From: Sipunculus nudus
Taxonomy: Eukaryota > Annelida > Sipuncula > Golfingiida > Sipunculidae
NCBI GenBank assembly: GCA_026874595.1
Contig: CM049320.1
Location: 19,165,214-19,229,213, forward strand
Direction of reading: 5' to 3'
DNA length: 64,000 nt
Shown here: positions 27,401 to 36,155 of the stretch, piece after piece
Layout: every line of letters starts with the position of its first letter
Position numbering within the stretch: the first letter of the stretch is position 1
The notes under the pieces: generated by a model
Seen by the model: the letters and a program-made list of their open reading frames with translations, nothing else
Databases searched by the model: none
Told to the model about the DNA's origin: nothing
Made by a program: the position numbers and the translations under genes

Positions 27401-30400
27401 TTAATACATATGCAGAGTAAGACAGGAATGACATAATTTCTACAGGAAAGGCAGGTGAGTAGTTGGCTTTAAATATACATTACCTGTACAGCTTGGTGGT
27501 AAAGGTCCTCCTCTAACATTAAGTTCATCAGCTGGAAATATCAAAATTACAACAATTATATGTTGCCCTTCTGCCATTTTATGAAAATGAATGCACTGTA
27601 TAAAATATTAACAAAATAATCACTACAATACCTAAATTTTCTTCTACTGCCACCAAGGAACCACTTTTTATATAACAGATTAAGTGTTCTAACAAATATG
27701 CCAAACACCTTCTCCAGAACAGAATTGTATTACATCTCATTTACACCGAAATCTATAAGGCTCTGGAATAACACAGACTGTATATAATGTAAAGGGGAAC
27801 CTACCAGAAAGATTTGCAGACTTTTTTCTGTCAAAAATCGAAAAGATAAGAAACAGTCTAGAGCATATACCAACTTATAAACCTGCAGCATGTAATTTGC
27901 AAGAACCACACAGTTTTAAAGAGATGTCTGAATCAGATATCTATGGGATTCTCTTGACCATGAAAAGCAAATGTGAGTTGGATCCTCTGCCTGCAAAGGT
28001 GTTCAAGAGATCTGCTCAATATCTGACACCTGTTATCGCACACATTGTCAACATCTCAATTAGAACTCAATTAGTATATTTCCAAAGGAATGGAAATATT
28101 CAATAGTGAAACCGCTACTTAAAAAACCGGGATAAGACCCTATAGAAAAGAACTATAGACCGGTGAGCAACTTGCCAATAATCTCAAAGATCACTGAAAA
28201 AGCAGTTCTAAATCAGATGGTTAGACATTTTGACAAACATGCGCCACTACCTAATTATCAGAGTGCGTACAGGCAAAATTATAGTTGTGAGAGTTCTATA
28301 CTGGAATTAACCCCCCCATGACATTCTCTGGTGTCTAGAAAGGCAGCAGATTATGACACTTTGCACCATGGATTTAAGTGCAGCTTTCAATACTGTGGAC
28401 CATACTCTTCTATTTGAGGTACTGAAATTCCGATTTGGACTAACTGGAAATGCCAATACTTGGGTAGACAGCTACCTTCGTCCACGAGGAATGAGGGTGA
28501 AAGTCGCTAATCATTATTCGTCAATAAAAGAAACCCCTTTTGCTGCTCCTCAAGGAAGTTGTCTCGGGCCGTATTTATATTTAGCTTATGCAAGCACTTT
28601 AGATGATGTAGTGACACCTGAAATGGGTAGCCTGTCAGGTTCCGCGGATGACCATGGTCTACGCCATTCTTTCAGTGCAAACGACAGGGATGAAGAAATC
28701 AGTAAAATTCAATGTCTCGAACATTCATTAGAAAAAATAAAACAATGGATGGATTCAAACGGTCTTCAAATGAATTCTTCTAAAACAGAACTGATATTAT
28801 TTGGTAGTAAGGCGCAGCTTGAAAAATGTACAACAACACATATTACAGTTAATGGGGAGCTTGTGAACTGATCACCCATTATAAAATACTTGGGTGTCAA
28901 CTTGAATGAAAAGCTATCCCTTAAGAGACATGTAATACTCAAATGTCAGACAGCTGCTTACAACTTGCATAAAATAAGACTTATACAAAATTCATTGACA
29001 CTCTCGGCCTGTAAGCAACTTGTTTATGGGCTGATTCTCTCCCATCTAGACTACTGCAATGGGATATATATGGGCCTTAGAAACACAGAACTTCAGCGAA
29101 TGCAAAGGATTCAGAATGCTGCGGCTAAACTGGTGCTGAACTGGGATAGGTCACAAAGCAGCAGGGATGCCTTGAAACTTCTGCATTGGCTGCCCATTAA
29201 ATGGAGAATTATATTTAAAATTTTAACCATCGTTCACAAATGCCTACATGGTCAGGCTCCGCTCAACTCGCAGAATCTCCTGCAGCAGAAAACCAAACCA
29301 GTGTACTCTCTAAGATCAAACAGAAATACCTGTATTCTTTATATTCCAAGAACAAAAGCTCGAACATTAGCAGATCGCAGCTTTAGTGTTTTCGCTCCAA
29401 AACATTGGAACATGCTACCTGAGCATATTCGCAATATAGACAATCTACCGAAATTCAGGAAAACCCTTAAGACGTACCTTTTTCAAGAAGCTTATGTAGC
29501 TTAAAATGGACTCAGATCGTCTTTCTTGTTAAGCGCCACAGAATATGTATTTATGTATACGTACTACTCGAGCGCTCTATAAAATATGTAATGTAATGTA
29601 ATGTAATGTAACATAGATGATCAATTTAAATATTGTCATATTAGCAACATATTAACAAGTGGCCTGTGAGCCATGAGGCTCAGCTAAATTTGACTTATAA
29701 TTGGCCATGCATGTGTTAGTTATTGATGTTATGATCTGGTGAAAAATATTTGGAAAGGAACTTTCAACAATGGGTAGAATGACTTCCAGGGTGCTCAAAA
29801 TCATGCTTTTTGCCCATAGTCCTTAGAAAACAGATTACAGTGACCTTATTTAGGGTTCCCAAGAAAATTTTACCAAGAACTCCAAAGATGCTAAATTAAA
29901 AGTTTCTATGTCAAACTGAAACAAAATTCTGCTATCAAGGTTTTTCTTGGCATAGTTTCATGAATTTGTGCCTCACAACATCAGGTACTTCGTAATCAAT
30001 GTGAATCCTGGAAAATCATTTATAAAAAAAAATGCTGGTCTCCTGAGCTTATCAGGTGAACAACGCTCTGCTGTATTTGGACTTTCCCTGAGAGAGCAGC
30101 TGAAAGACACTCTTGTGCTTCTCTTACAAGAATTTTACGACCTTTTGTACGACCTGGATTTTGGATAAATACCTGTTTGGGCTGGCTGTCTTCCTGCTCC
30201 TACTCCTAGGTCCATGTTCTGCACACTTTGAGTAATCGCAACTGTAATACAAAGTGAGTACAAAGGATTCTCTTTTTAAGAGATCTATTCACAAACCAGG
30301 TATATTAAACATATATGAATTATCTAGTTAATTCTCCTTAAAATATTGCAGAATATGTCAATATTTTGATATAAAACTTTGCTTAATGCTGCATGTACAC

Positions 30401-33400
30401 AATTTAAAAAAAAAAACATGCAAGGAGTGCGATAAGTGGCACAAAACATTAACACTGTGCGGATGCTACCTGGTGGCCATACTGCACAAAATTACAAATC
30501 AAGATTTTTCAGTTTCCAAATGGTGATCTTCGGGCTGTTTTGGACTGCACAATGATGGACCTCTGTGTATGCATTCTTTTTATGGTAGCAAACATGTAGA
30601 CATTTAATTCCTGACACACAGGTCCATAAGAACATATAAAGCAGGTGAACTGGAGATGTTAAACCCTTGTCCTGGGTTGGTTTTGTGAGGGAAACCTTGT
30701 TTTCAGCCAAATTGTACTACGTGTAATAATATGAGACAATAAAATAGTCTGATTTATTTAAGTCCAGTTAACAGTAAACCAGGTTCTGGTGGGTACCGGC
30801 AAATCTGCTTCCACTGCAAATAGTACTCTGTTGCAGGGCTGAATCAGATTACTAATCAAGTGTGGACAGCAAACTTGCAATGTGTTAAAAACCTATTTAG
30901 GATATTGTAAAACAAAGTACAGTGCAAACTCAAAGCAGACCTCTCAGAGACTCAAGTAACCTGGTTTAGTATAACCCAGCATAAATGCCAACAAAGTGCA
31001 TGTACAGCCATAGAGTGAAAAATAAACCAATGGTGTATTTAACTACATCCAGGAGCTGACTCCAGCCCTAAAGCCCTAAAAAAAGGAACAAAACAAAAGC
31101 TTACTTTGAATACTTACAAGCTGTACTTGTTGTTCCTGCTGCTTGGACTGCCTCTGCCATGGCTTCTGTTGAATAAAAGTACCGGTACACATATATTAGA
31201 GTTGTGCTAATTAATTGATTATGTTTCTTTCATTATTGTTTACATTGGTGGTATTTTAACCCTACATATCATAAACAATTATGTCTGCTCATACAAAGAA
31301 GTCATATTATCCAGAAAAACTTATCCTGTCAAAGATATAAGCAAGATGACACATAGAGCAGCAAACAGCATTAAAACTGAACCTTGTGCAGCATACAAGT
31401 GACAACAAACTGGCTGTTACCATCATGGCCTTTCAACGTGATGTCGAAGTCAGTCTGGATTACTCTATGTATGTTTATTAACTGCACATTTCAAGGGAAT
31501 ATGATACATATATAAAATAATCAAGGTCATTTTTCAAAACTGATGTCAGAACTTGGTGAAAATAATTGGTGTATCAAATTTGAGGGGAAAAATGTAACAT
31601 TTTCAAAGTTATCTTGTTTACAAGATATCCTGAAGTTGATGAATGATTCAGCTGATTTGACCCTGAAAATCCTGATCAAGGTCATTATTTTTCAATCACA
31701 ATAATGTATTATTAATAGTAAAAGATCTGGTGGTAACAGCAGTCTTCAGGAATTCATAAAACTGGTCATAATCAATAAATATACAAGGTTTCATGACTCT
31801 AGATGAAACCACAGCTGAGAAACTGACATGATTGATGGTCATATGATGGCCTTATAAATAGAAAAGATTTTTGCTTAGCTTCTTCAATCATGCATTAATT
31901 ATTGATATAGTGGGGGTTTGGTATCAAATTTTCAATTATTCTAGGGTGCATAAATGGGCCCCATAGCTCAGAGGAAATAGGAAGCAAATCCCATAGTTTC
32001 CAGTTCCCAAAAAGATTTTTATTGAATTTCCTGGATTTCAGTTAGAATTGCTATAGCTCAGTATGACTAACAATTATCTGAGCTAAAAACTGCAAAATAT
32101 TTCATCCTGGGCTGATCCCTGGTCCATACATGTACAGGAACATCTGTGTCTTTGAATCTTTTGCTTTTCCGCATAGCCAGTTTGAACTCCACAATACACC
32201 CCTATTTCCACCTACCGGTAAGTTCATGTTATTGAACATAGCTGTTTCATTTTGATACGTCCCTATTAGCTTTTTTTTTGTACAGTGGCTTAAGATATGG
32301 TATGTGTAATGTACATTTTCTTGTGGTGGTTTACACCCAACCACACACTGAATTGTAATGAAAATATTATCAATGTTATGAATTATTTGGTCTCAATTTC
32401 CAAAAATGAATTAGAACAAAATAAATCTCATGGGCCCATTTCACTCAACAGGTGGCAGTTTTCTGTGTAAACCTGTGAGTGAGCTGTGCATAAATACTTA
32501 TGCCTCTTTCAGGAAACTGAGGTTCTGAAACTGAGATAAGTTAACATTCCTTAGGAAGAAATTATAAAACAACTCAATACTCAATTCTTTACAATTGTGT
32601 TACTAAATTGCTATTTAGTGCTGAACCAAAGGGAATTTCAGACTGCCAAGATCACATCTTGCCACGGCCAATGACATGGGACACAATAGGAGGGAGGCCT
32701 AGTAGGGCCATCAATCAATGTGTTATATACATTAAGTGTGAATCACTAGTTCAAAATGTATACAGTTCTTTTCTTATCAGAAAACAGTTTGTTTCCCTGT
32801 ATTTAACCAATATTATGTACCACAATTTTAACAGCATTGTTTTACTTTTAAACTTAATCATTTTAAACTAGATATTTCTTGGCACTGCAGGTGCCATAGT
32901 ATCCTCAGACATAGTAATCCCTTCCCACCCCCCCACCCCCCCAATCTTCAGCAGCATATACCGACACCTGGCAAGCAACCATGGTTTCTTCCAACTATCA
33001 ACTTGAGAAACAATATTTTTCACCAAATATGGAGGCCAATATGGTGAATCACTCTTGAGAAAAGGGAATTAAATTCATAGTATTAAAATGGTAAGGAAGG
33101 TGGCGCCACCTGTCTAGTTGATGAGAAATCTCGAAAATGGATGTACAAACCAAAATGCAGACCAACACATTTGAATGATTCCTCAGATATGAGAAATTCT
33201 CACTTACAGCAAATGTACAGATGGATGCAACACGAAAACAATTGCAGATGGCGCCACTAGTATTGAATATGAGATGAAGGTTTCCCAGGTCTATGGACAA
33301 GTACAATTTCAGGCCAATACGACAAATCATTCCTGAGAAAAGGGCATTAAATTATACTATGTAAACAGTAAGGTAGGTGGAGCCACCTGTCAGCTTTATG

Positions 33401-35592
33401 AGAAAACTCACCAAGATGGATGGACATGTCAAATTTCAGACCAATACCTTGAAGCACTCCTGAGATATAAGCAATTTTTTAATCCAAAGCACATGTACAG
33501 ATGGACGCCACATAAACACAATTTCCGATGGCACTACCACTCTTAAATACAAGACGGAGGTATCTTACATCATTTGACATGCGTACTTTTAGCCCAATCT
33601 GTCCATTAGTTTTTTACTTATAATGCTCACAGTACTGTCAAGTGGCATAAGTGGTGTATTCGAAGGCGCTAAAAAAGGAAAAGGACAGGTGACACCACCT
33701 GCCTTCCACAGAAGACAAAGCTACCTAAGATCTTCAGTCAATTTCATTTTTGGACCAATCCATGCATCCCTTATTGAGATATTTATGAATTTGTGTGATT
33801 TTCACCATATATGGCAATATTCAAGGTCAAGGTCACTCTCATAGGAAAGGTCATGACCCAATTTAAATATGCATCATCTCATAACCCATACCTATGTACA
33901 TGCATAATATGAAAGTAATCTGTCTATCAGTTTTTGACTTATAATGCTCACAGTACTGTTAAATTGCAATGATGGGGGTATAAAACAAGAATAGGATAAT
34001 AGATGGCGCCACCAGTTGTCAGTACATGACAACACAATCCAAGATCTTTGATCAACTTAGTTTTTGGATCAATCCAAGCAATATTTCCTGAGTTTTTTAA
34101 GAATTTGTGTGATTTTCCCCCAAAATTGACATTTCAAAGGTCAAGGTTACTCTCCTGGTATAGGTCATGACCCTTTTTTAAATAGGCTTTGGCGTTTCAC
34201 CCATATCTATGCACATGTCAAGTTTGGTAAAGATCCCTAAAATATTCTTTTAGTTATCTTGCCTGAAAGAAATTTCTGCGGAGGTGGCATGACCGTGGCT
34301 AAACCATACTATCCCCTGACTTTGTCTGGGGATACAATTAAAGGGAGGTCCTTCAAAATTTGCTTGGCAAAATTTGCCCCCAGTCCCCTCCTCTCTTCCA
34401 ACCTTTAGCTAATGATTACCTATACTAACCCAGCTCTTACTATTGTGCCTTCATGTGAGAAGGATGAGGGGGTTAAACTTGATCTCCGACATATGAGAGT
34501 CCCAAAAATCATATTTTTGACTTTCAATTAAAAGATGGTGCCATGTACTGTTGCACCTACAGTTTATATAGATAAATGGAATATACCATTTTTGTGATGT
34601 ATGTATGCCTTAGTCATTTCCCCATTCTCTTCAAATCTTCAGGGCGGGGAGGTGGGGGGGGCAATGAAAAATAAGTGCCCACATCCTGTAGTCCATATCA
34701 GGATTATTTTGGTACTCATTAACAAATGTACATCTCAAAAGCACACGAGAAACTGGTGCATGTGTGTGTGAGTAAAATTATTATTTTTATTATCTTAATT
34801 TTTCTTCTCAGTTTTACCTTTTATTATTTTTGAAACGTGACCATGGTGGTAATCCTCCAGGCATTTACATATCTTGTTCCAATCATCCAGAGGTCTCATC
34901 ATCATCATATTTAGAAATACACTTGCAAGCTGATGGTTAGTTCTGTGTACCTACAAACAATAACAAGTGACCCATAGATTTATGAACCTATACCCTAAAT
35001 GATTCTAGTTAAGGAAGCATACCCTAAATGACTAATTATGTACACATACCCTTGATTACCCATATATTTACGAACCCATACCCTTTAAGACTCTAGTTAT
35101 GTCTGCATACCCTTAATGACTCTATTTATGAACATCTACCCTTAATGACTTTATTTAAGAACACATTCCCTGAAAGACTAGTTATGAACACACTCTTATG
35201 GACTAGTTATGAACACATACACTTAATGACTCAATTCATGAACACCCATCCTCAATGACTAGTTTAAACACCTATCCTTAATGATTCTAGATATGAACAC
35301 AAACCCTTAATGACTGTAGTTATGAACAACTATCCTTAATGCCTTTAGTTATAAACACTTATACCTGTTATGACTCCAGTTATGAACACCTATCCTTAAT
35401 GACTTTAGTAATGAACACCTACCTTTAATGACTGTAGTTAAGAACACGTACCCTTAATGAATCTAGTTGTTGATAACCTATAACACTTCTGGAGACCAGG
35501 GCATCCAGCACTGGGGTGTTTAGGAGGTCCAAATATCCAACAATAGTTAACCTCTTCTTCTCTATACACCTCCTAAACTCGTTCATATCCAT
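378..35592 (-). CDS. CARD-containing initiator-type caspase gene, 12 coding exons
   Basis: Spliced on the minus strand from 35592 to 378. The exons are 35452-35592, 34818-34950, 31118-31165, 27484-27531, 19187-19222, 17887-17922, 11839-11954, 10705-10878, 4476-4710, 3488-3625, 1022-1131 and 378-476. They sum to 1314 nt (437 codons plus stop) with every junction in phase and GT-AG. Order of parts: CARD (about residues 1-91), Ser/Thr/Gln/Pro-rich hinge (about 92-185), caspase p20 (186-322) and p10 (323-437). The length and layout match CARD caspases of the caspase-2/-9 type. Seen: MSHGG (catalytic His), QACQGG (catalytic Cys), LPREGARVD (P1-Asp-binding Arg) and GSWFI in p10. Known for the family: a cytosolic cysteine protease cleaving after Asp, activated by CARD-mediated clustering. 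Inferred: an apoptosis or innate-immunity initiator. A 5' untranslated exon must lie upstream, because an acceptor (TTACAG) sits four bases before the ATG; I did not locate it. Confidence 0.88.
1022..1131 (-). CDS. Caspase p10 exon with GSWFI
   Basis: 110 nt, phase 1 in and phase 0 out (donor GTAGGT). It reads CAAYRNTITGSWFINEID and continues to DMHLADMLTM. YRN is the equivalent of the S-W-R-N substrate-pocket segment of other caspases: the Arg is kept, Ser-Trp is replaced by Ala-Tyr. GSWFI...VF.E is the standard p10 helix. The changed pocket residues suggest altered P4/P2 preference (inference). Confidence 0.87.
1490..2560 (+). repeat. Tandem array, unit about 143 bp, about 7 copies
   Basis: Repeating landmark GACCCTGTGACCTCAAAATC (or a variant) at about 1671, 1817, 1960, 2102, 2243 and 2390. 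Each unit also has GGGTTCTTCATCCATGGGTG and TTTGGCTTAAAATGGGTCCA. The array closes with ACAGACAGACGGGTGG. The same core type is found at 20180-20800. Open frames here are repeat read-through. Confidence 0.8.
2695..2815 (+). mobile_element. Helentron-like 3' end remnant
   Basis: GGACGGACAGACGGACGGAC run followed by GAGCTCAGTTGACTTATAGTCAGCTGAGCTAAT, the same hairpin type. It may be the 3' end of an element whose core is the 143-bp array just upstream. Confidence 0.55.
3488..3625 (-). CDS. Caspase interdomain linker and start of p10
   Basis: 138 nt, phase 1 to phase 1, acceptor TTTACAG, donor GTAAGT. It begins EDDPGEFELRSV, has the acidic segment HETPDVDSLAPN, and ends FDHYLFAFPTQP. PDVD followed by Ser is a good candidate for the autoprocessing site between large and small subunits. 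DHYLFAF matches the first p10 strand (D.L.AY.T.PG in other caspases). Confidence 0.87.
4476..4710 (-). CDS. Caspase p20 exon with catalytic His and Cys
   Basis: 235 nt, phase 0 in (acceptor CTTGCAG), phase 1 out (donor GTAAGT). It encodes DLIKRLQDFAKM, then FVILMSHGGTENN with the catalytic His, and ends KPKIFIIQACQGG with the catalytic Cys. The QACQG pentapeptide is the variant seen in caspase-8/-10-like enzymes, rather than QACRG. Both catalytic residues are present and the frame is open, so the enzyme is predicted to be active. Confidence 0.92.
6790..9400 (+). repeat. 336-bp tandem units of element copy 1
   Basis: The palindrome landmark GGTGGCGCCACC (or variants) falls at 6797, 7468, 7807, 8125, 8462, 8798 and 9135, with a degenerate copy near 7130, so spacing is 318-339 bp. 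Each unit has CAGTCTGCAG, ATCATGACCATCAGT, GGGTACTTTGGGGCCCCATA and GATATGGGTAACAGAGACCT. Confidence 0.85.
9455..9483 (+). repeat. 3' terminal hairpin of element copy 1
   Basis: AGCTCAG-A-TGACT, loop TTC, AGTCA-G-CTGAGCT: a 7-bp outer and a 5-bp inner stem separated by one A/G mismatch. The same hairpin ends copies 2 and 3. Confidence 0.8.
9985..10205 (+). repeat. Dispersed repeat with GACAGACA tail, copy 1
   Basis: CAGACACACCAAAACAAAAT, CCAAGGTATGCATGAGAGCA, AGAAAGTTATCGTACAAAAC, then a GACAGACA-rich run, then AAACCCAAATCGATGTCCCC and TTCCAGGAAGC. It matches 35965-36155 along its whole length. A related GACAGACAGACG tail is at 100-130. Confidence 0.65.
10705..10878 (-). CDS. Caspase p20 N-terminal exon
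   Basis: 174 nt, 58 codons, phase 0 both ends (acceptor TTTTCAG, donor GTGAGT). It starts CYSMEGTRRAIIFNYTRV (first p20 strand), then LPREGARVDEKTV, and ends YRVKYFEDLSHA. The R-x-G-x-x-V-D segment holds the conserved Arg that binds the substrate P1 aspartate (Arg64 of caspase-3). The next exon begins DLIKRL, completing the strand-helix unit. Confidence 0.88.
11460..11830 (-). repeat. Two related tRNA-like fragments
   Basis: The segment GTAACCTGTGACCCTCAATT at about 11463 (to 11550) recurs as GTAACCTGTGATACACAAGT at about 11727 (to 11810), both continuing CAGATGTTxTACCAGCTTCxx and AGCAAGCT. The reverse complement reads AGCTGGTAxAACATCTGA..., like a D-arm and anticodon arm, with TTCGACCC nearby. 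Probably tRNA-derived repeats; low certainty. Confidence 0.3.
11839..11954 (-). CDS. Hinge exon between CARD and caspase domain (Gln/His-rich)
   Basis: 116 nt, phase 1 in and phase 0 out (acceptor TTTTTTTCAG, donor GTAAGT). The 38 whole codons begin GSIVSQRGNAVMNPQTG and contain a QHQHQQHS stretch. It is low complexity and resembles no folded domain. This exon converts the phase-1 hinge chain to the phase-0 entry of the caspase exons, so it should be obligatory. Confidence 0.72.
14990..16120 (+). repeat. Higher-order dimer repeat inside element copy 2
   Basis: Sequence from about 15005 recurs near-identically from about 15672, an offset of about 667 bp (two 336-bp units), including shared private changes such as GTCTGCACAAACTGATG and ATCAAACAGTACAGG. 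This is a recent duplication of a two-unit block. Confidence 0.75.
16695..16723 (+). repeat. 3' terminal hairpin of element copy 2
   Basis: Same two-part stem as in copy 1, with the final base T changed to C. Confidence 0.75.
16740..17720 (+). repeat. Diverged tandem repeat with GACCTTGAAGxTCAAGGTC landmarks
   Basis: Repeated phrases: GGGGTCACAATTATACTAGA (16990), GGGGTCATAATTAATATATA (17116), CTGACCTTGAAGTTCATAGA (17020), TTTTACCTTGAAATCAAGAT (17145) and TTGAACTTGAAGATCTGGCC (17306). Period is roughly 130-165 bp. Related pieces occur at 18290-18470, 31500-31700 and 36900-37560. The open frame at 16840-17106 is inside it. Confidence 0.6.
17887..17922 (-). CDS. 36-nt symmetric hinge exon
   Basis: Acceptor TTGTAG, donor GTAAGT, phase 1 both ends. 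It reads NQPESSRSGQA. Skipping it would keep the frame. Support is from clean splice sites and phase agreement only, since so short a peptide cannot be matched by similarity. Confidence 0.55.
19187..19222 (-). CDS. 36-nt symmetric hinge exon
   Basis: Acceptor TTTGCAG, donor GTAAGT, phase 1 both ends. It reads EQVQDYPTRQG, low complexity. Same evidence class as the neighbouring hinge exon: exact splice signals, length divisible by three, and phase matching the chain. Confidence 0.55.
20091..21440 (+). mobile_element. Diverged Helentron-like element with 143-bp core
   Basis: It starts AGCTAGGGGTCTTGACGCTCAGCTG-like. It contains five units of about 143 bp centred on CCTGTGACCTTGACCTTTGA (20180-20800), a GACAGACA run (20907-20947), one unit resembling the 336-bp repeat with TACAGGTGGCGCCACC (21096-21111), then CAGACGGACAACGGAC and a terminal AGTCAGCTGAGCTAA at about 21425-21439. 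It looks composite. Confidence 0.6.
22143..25030 (+). mobile_element. Pearl/Helentron-like element, copy 3
   Basis: The 5' part (22143 to about 24530) is almost base-for-base the same as copy 1 (5009 to about 7650). Copy 3 then jumps to sequence matching copy 1 near 8310 and keeps only one further unit before the GACGGACA run (24956-24983) and hairpin (24997-25025). It is a contracted version of copy 1. Confidence 0.75.
24997..25025 (+). repeat. 3' terminal hairpin of element copy 3
   Basis: Identical to the hairpin of copy 1. Confidence 0.8.
25055..25150 (-). repeat. tRNA-derived (SINE-like) fragment
   Basis: On the minus strand there is a good polymerase III B box (GGTTCGATCCC, near 25085-25095) inside CCCAGG...CCTGGCATGG. 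Upstream, CAGTTGAGTG could be a poor A box. It does not fold into a full tRNA by eye, so a retroposed tRNA-like head is more likely than a working gene. Confidence 0.4.
25585..26720 (+). repeat. Tandem array, unit about 175 bp, 6 copies
   Basis: Landmark CAATATCTGCAGGCATTGCG at about 25732, 25911, 26064, 26242, 26423 and 26593 (variants). Each unit also has GGAGCCGTCATACGGTCAAA and a GTACATGTGAATTTATCATG block. The array ends with GGAAGGACGGAATGGTGGAC, again a GGAC-type run. Open frames here are repeat read-through. Confidence 0.75.
27484..27531 (-). CDS. 48-nt hinge exon of the GGPLP type
   Basis: Acceptor TTTCCAG, donor GTAATG, phase 1 both ends. It reads DELNVRGGPLPPSCT. It is clearly related to the hinge exon at 43881-43934 (VTGGPLPSYSG) in the upstream CARD-peptidase locus, including the unusual GTAATG donor. 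That paralogy supports it being a real exon. Confidence 0.7.
27795..29611 (+). mobile_element. 5'-truncated, inactive non-LTR (LINE) retrotransposon
   Basis: The reverse transcriptase part is spread over three frames: FADFFLSKIEKIRN and KCELDPLPAKVF near 27810-28100, then DLSAAFNTVDHTLL at about 28367 (motif A, with the catalytic Asp changed to Asn), PQGSCLGP (28550), and SADD where Y/FADD is expected (28640). It continues with IKYLGVNLNEKLSL and LHWLPIKWRI of the thumb and C-terminal region to a stop at 29504. The 3' end is a (TGTAA)n tail at 29581-29611, as in CR1/L2-type LINEs. A stop at 28869-28871 and frame changes show it is dead. It lies antisense in a caspase-gene intron. Confidence 0.85.
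29655..30170 (+). mobile_element. Helentron-like 5' fragment, diverged
   Basis: AACAAGTGGCCTGTGAGCCATGAGGCTCAGCT resembles the 5' terminus of the large elements. The following bases contain a diverged part of the 336-bp unit (TAGTCCTTAGAAAACAGATT around 29820). No hairpin end is visible. A 66-residue open frame at 29968-30168 is probably chance. Confidence 0.4.
31118..31165 (-). CDS. 48-nt hinge exon of the AMxEA type
   Basis: Acceptor CAACAG, donor GTAAGT, phase 1 both ends. It reads AMAEAVQAAGTTSTA. It is paralogous to hinge exons at 50555-50608 (AMQEATPTT), 49581-49667 (AIREGTQAP) and 45798-45851 (AMKGRGQAS), all starting right after a CAACAG-type or similar acceptor. Conservation of the AM-x-x-x start among four copies supports coding function. 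Confidence 0.72.
31690..32090 (+). mobile_element. Helentron-like 3' fragment, diverged
   Basis: It contains a degenerate 336-type unit (CATAGCTCAGAGGAAATAGG at about 31963) and ends TATCTGAGCTAAAAA at about 32093, matching the termini of the large elements. It has no GACGGACA run. Confidence 0.5.
33060..34330 (+). repeat. Diverged GGTGGCGCCACC repeat array
   Basis: Degenerate copies of the 5' core unit: GGTGGCGCCACCTGTC at about 33100, a related GGCGCCACTAG at 33250, GGTGGAGCCACCTGTC at 33376 and GATGGCGCCACCAGTTG at 34003, with GTACAGATGGA between them. It ends near GGCATGACCGTGGCTAAACC. It lies between hinge exon 31118-31165 and CARD exon 2. Confidence 0.6.
34818..34950 (-). CDS. CARD exon 2
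   Basis: 133 nt, phase 0 in (acceptor TTTGTAG), phase 1 out (donor GTAAAA). It encodes VHRTNHQLASVFLNMMMM followed by RPLDDWNKICKCLEDYHHGH. The second half of a CARD fold is recognisable: an amphipathic helix, a short loop with R-P, then W..IC.CLE...H.HVSKII, like the RGPKAF..FCEAL....HLADLL ending of known CARDs. It is paralogous to 51111-51217. Confidence 0.82.
34968..35470 (-). repeat. 29-30 bp minisatellite, about 17 units, at the CARD exon 1 donor
   Basis: Read on the minus strand the unit is close to ATTAAGGGTATGTGTTCATA followed by ACTAGAGTC. The first unit (upstream end on the minus strand) is the last 17 or so bases of CARD exon 1 plus its donor (TTAAGG/GTACGT). Many units keep AGGGTATGT, a donor-like sequence. 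The array fills most of the first intron. Confidence 0.8.
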
Positions 35593-35596
35593 CTTC
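35452..35596 (-). CDS. CARD exon 1 with start codon
   Basis: Acceptor GGTTACAG at 35597; the exon starts four bases before the ATG (35590-35592). The 47 codons begin MDMNEFRRCIEKKRLTIV, then NTPVLDALVSRSVIGYQQL. The pattern (charged helix 1, then V-L-D-x-L) is a typical CARD start. The donor GTACGT lies after LDSLR. Position and length match the paralogous exon at 52378-52505 residue for residue around the donor (YQQLDSLR against YPQLEVLD). The last bases of the exon are also the first unit of the 29-bp array downstream. Confidence 0.82.
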
Positions 35597-35964
35597 CTGT
35601 AACCAAAAAAAATTATGTTATTAATTGACCTGTTCTATATTGTCTTTGTATAGACCTGAGGGTGACATATCTGCCCCCAGGCACACAGGGCCAAGGTATG
35701 AATATGTTCCCAAAAGCACAATATGAAGGCAATACCCAACAAGCAAATATGTGGAATTTATGGTCCCTGCTTCTGCCTCTTTTTATTTTAACTTGCCTTC
35801 TCAATATGTTTTAGTTTTTATTTTCCCCTGAAGATGTCTCCACATGTCACAGTGCCTGTGTTTTAGTTTTCATTTTCCCCTGAAGATGTCTCCACCTGTC
35901 ATAATTTGTTGTGAATTGGAAACAAAAGGGAAAATTTTTCTTTGTTTTGGAGCTGGTGATAATA

Positions 35965-36155
35965 AATTTTCAGACAGACACTCCAAAACCAATCCCAACC
36001 AAGGTATGCAATTGAGAGCAACCACTGGCCCAGAAAATAGTTAGGAAAGTTATCACATAGAAACAAAAACCTGACAGACAGACAGACAGACAGAGGGAAA
36101 GACAGACAGACAAACCCAAATCATTGTCCCCCGTTCCAAGGATCTGGGGGACATA
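35965..36155 (+). repeat. Dispersed repeat with GACAGACA tail, copy 2
   Basis: CAGACAGACACTCCAAAACC, CCAAGGTATGCAATTGAGAG, GGAAAGTTATCACATAGAAA, (GACA)n, AAACCCAAATCATTGTCCCC. It aligns with copy 1 and lies upstream of CARD exon 1 of the caspase gene. Confidence 0.65.
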
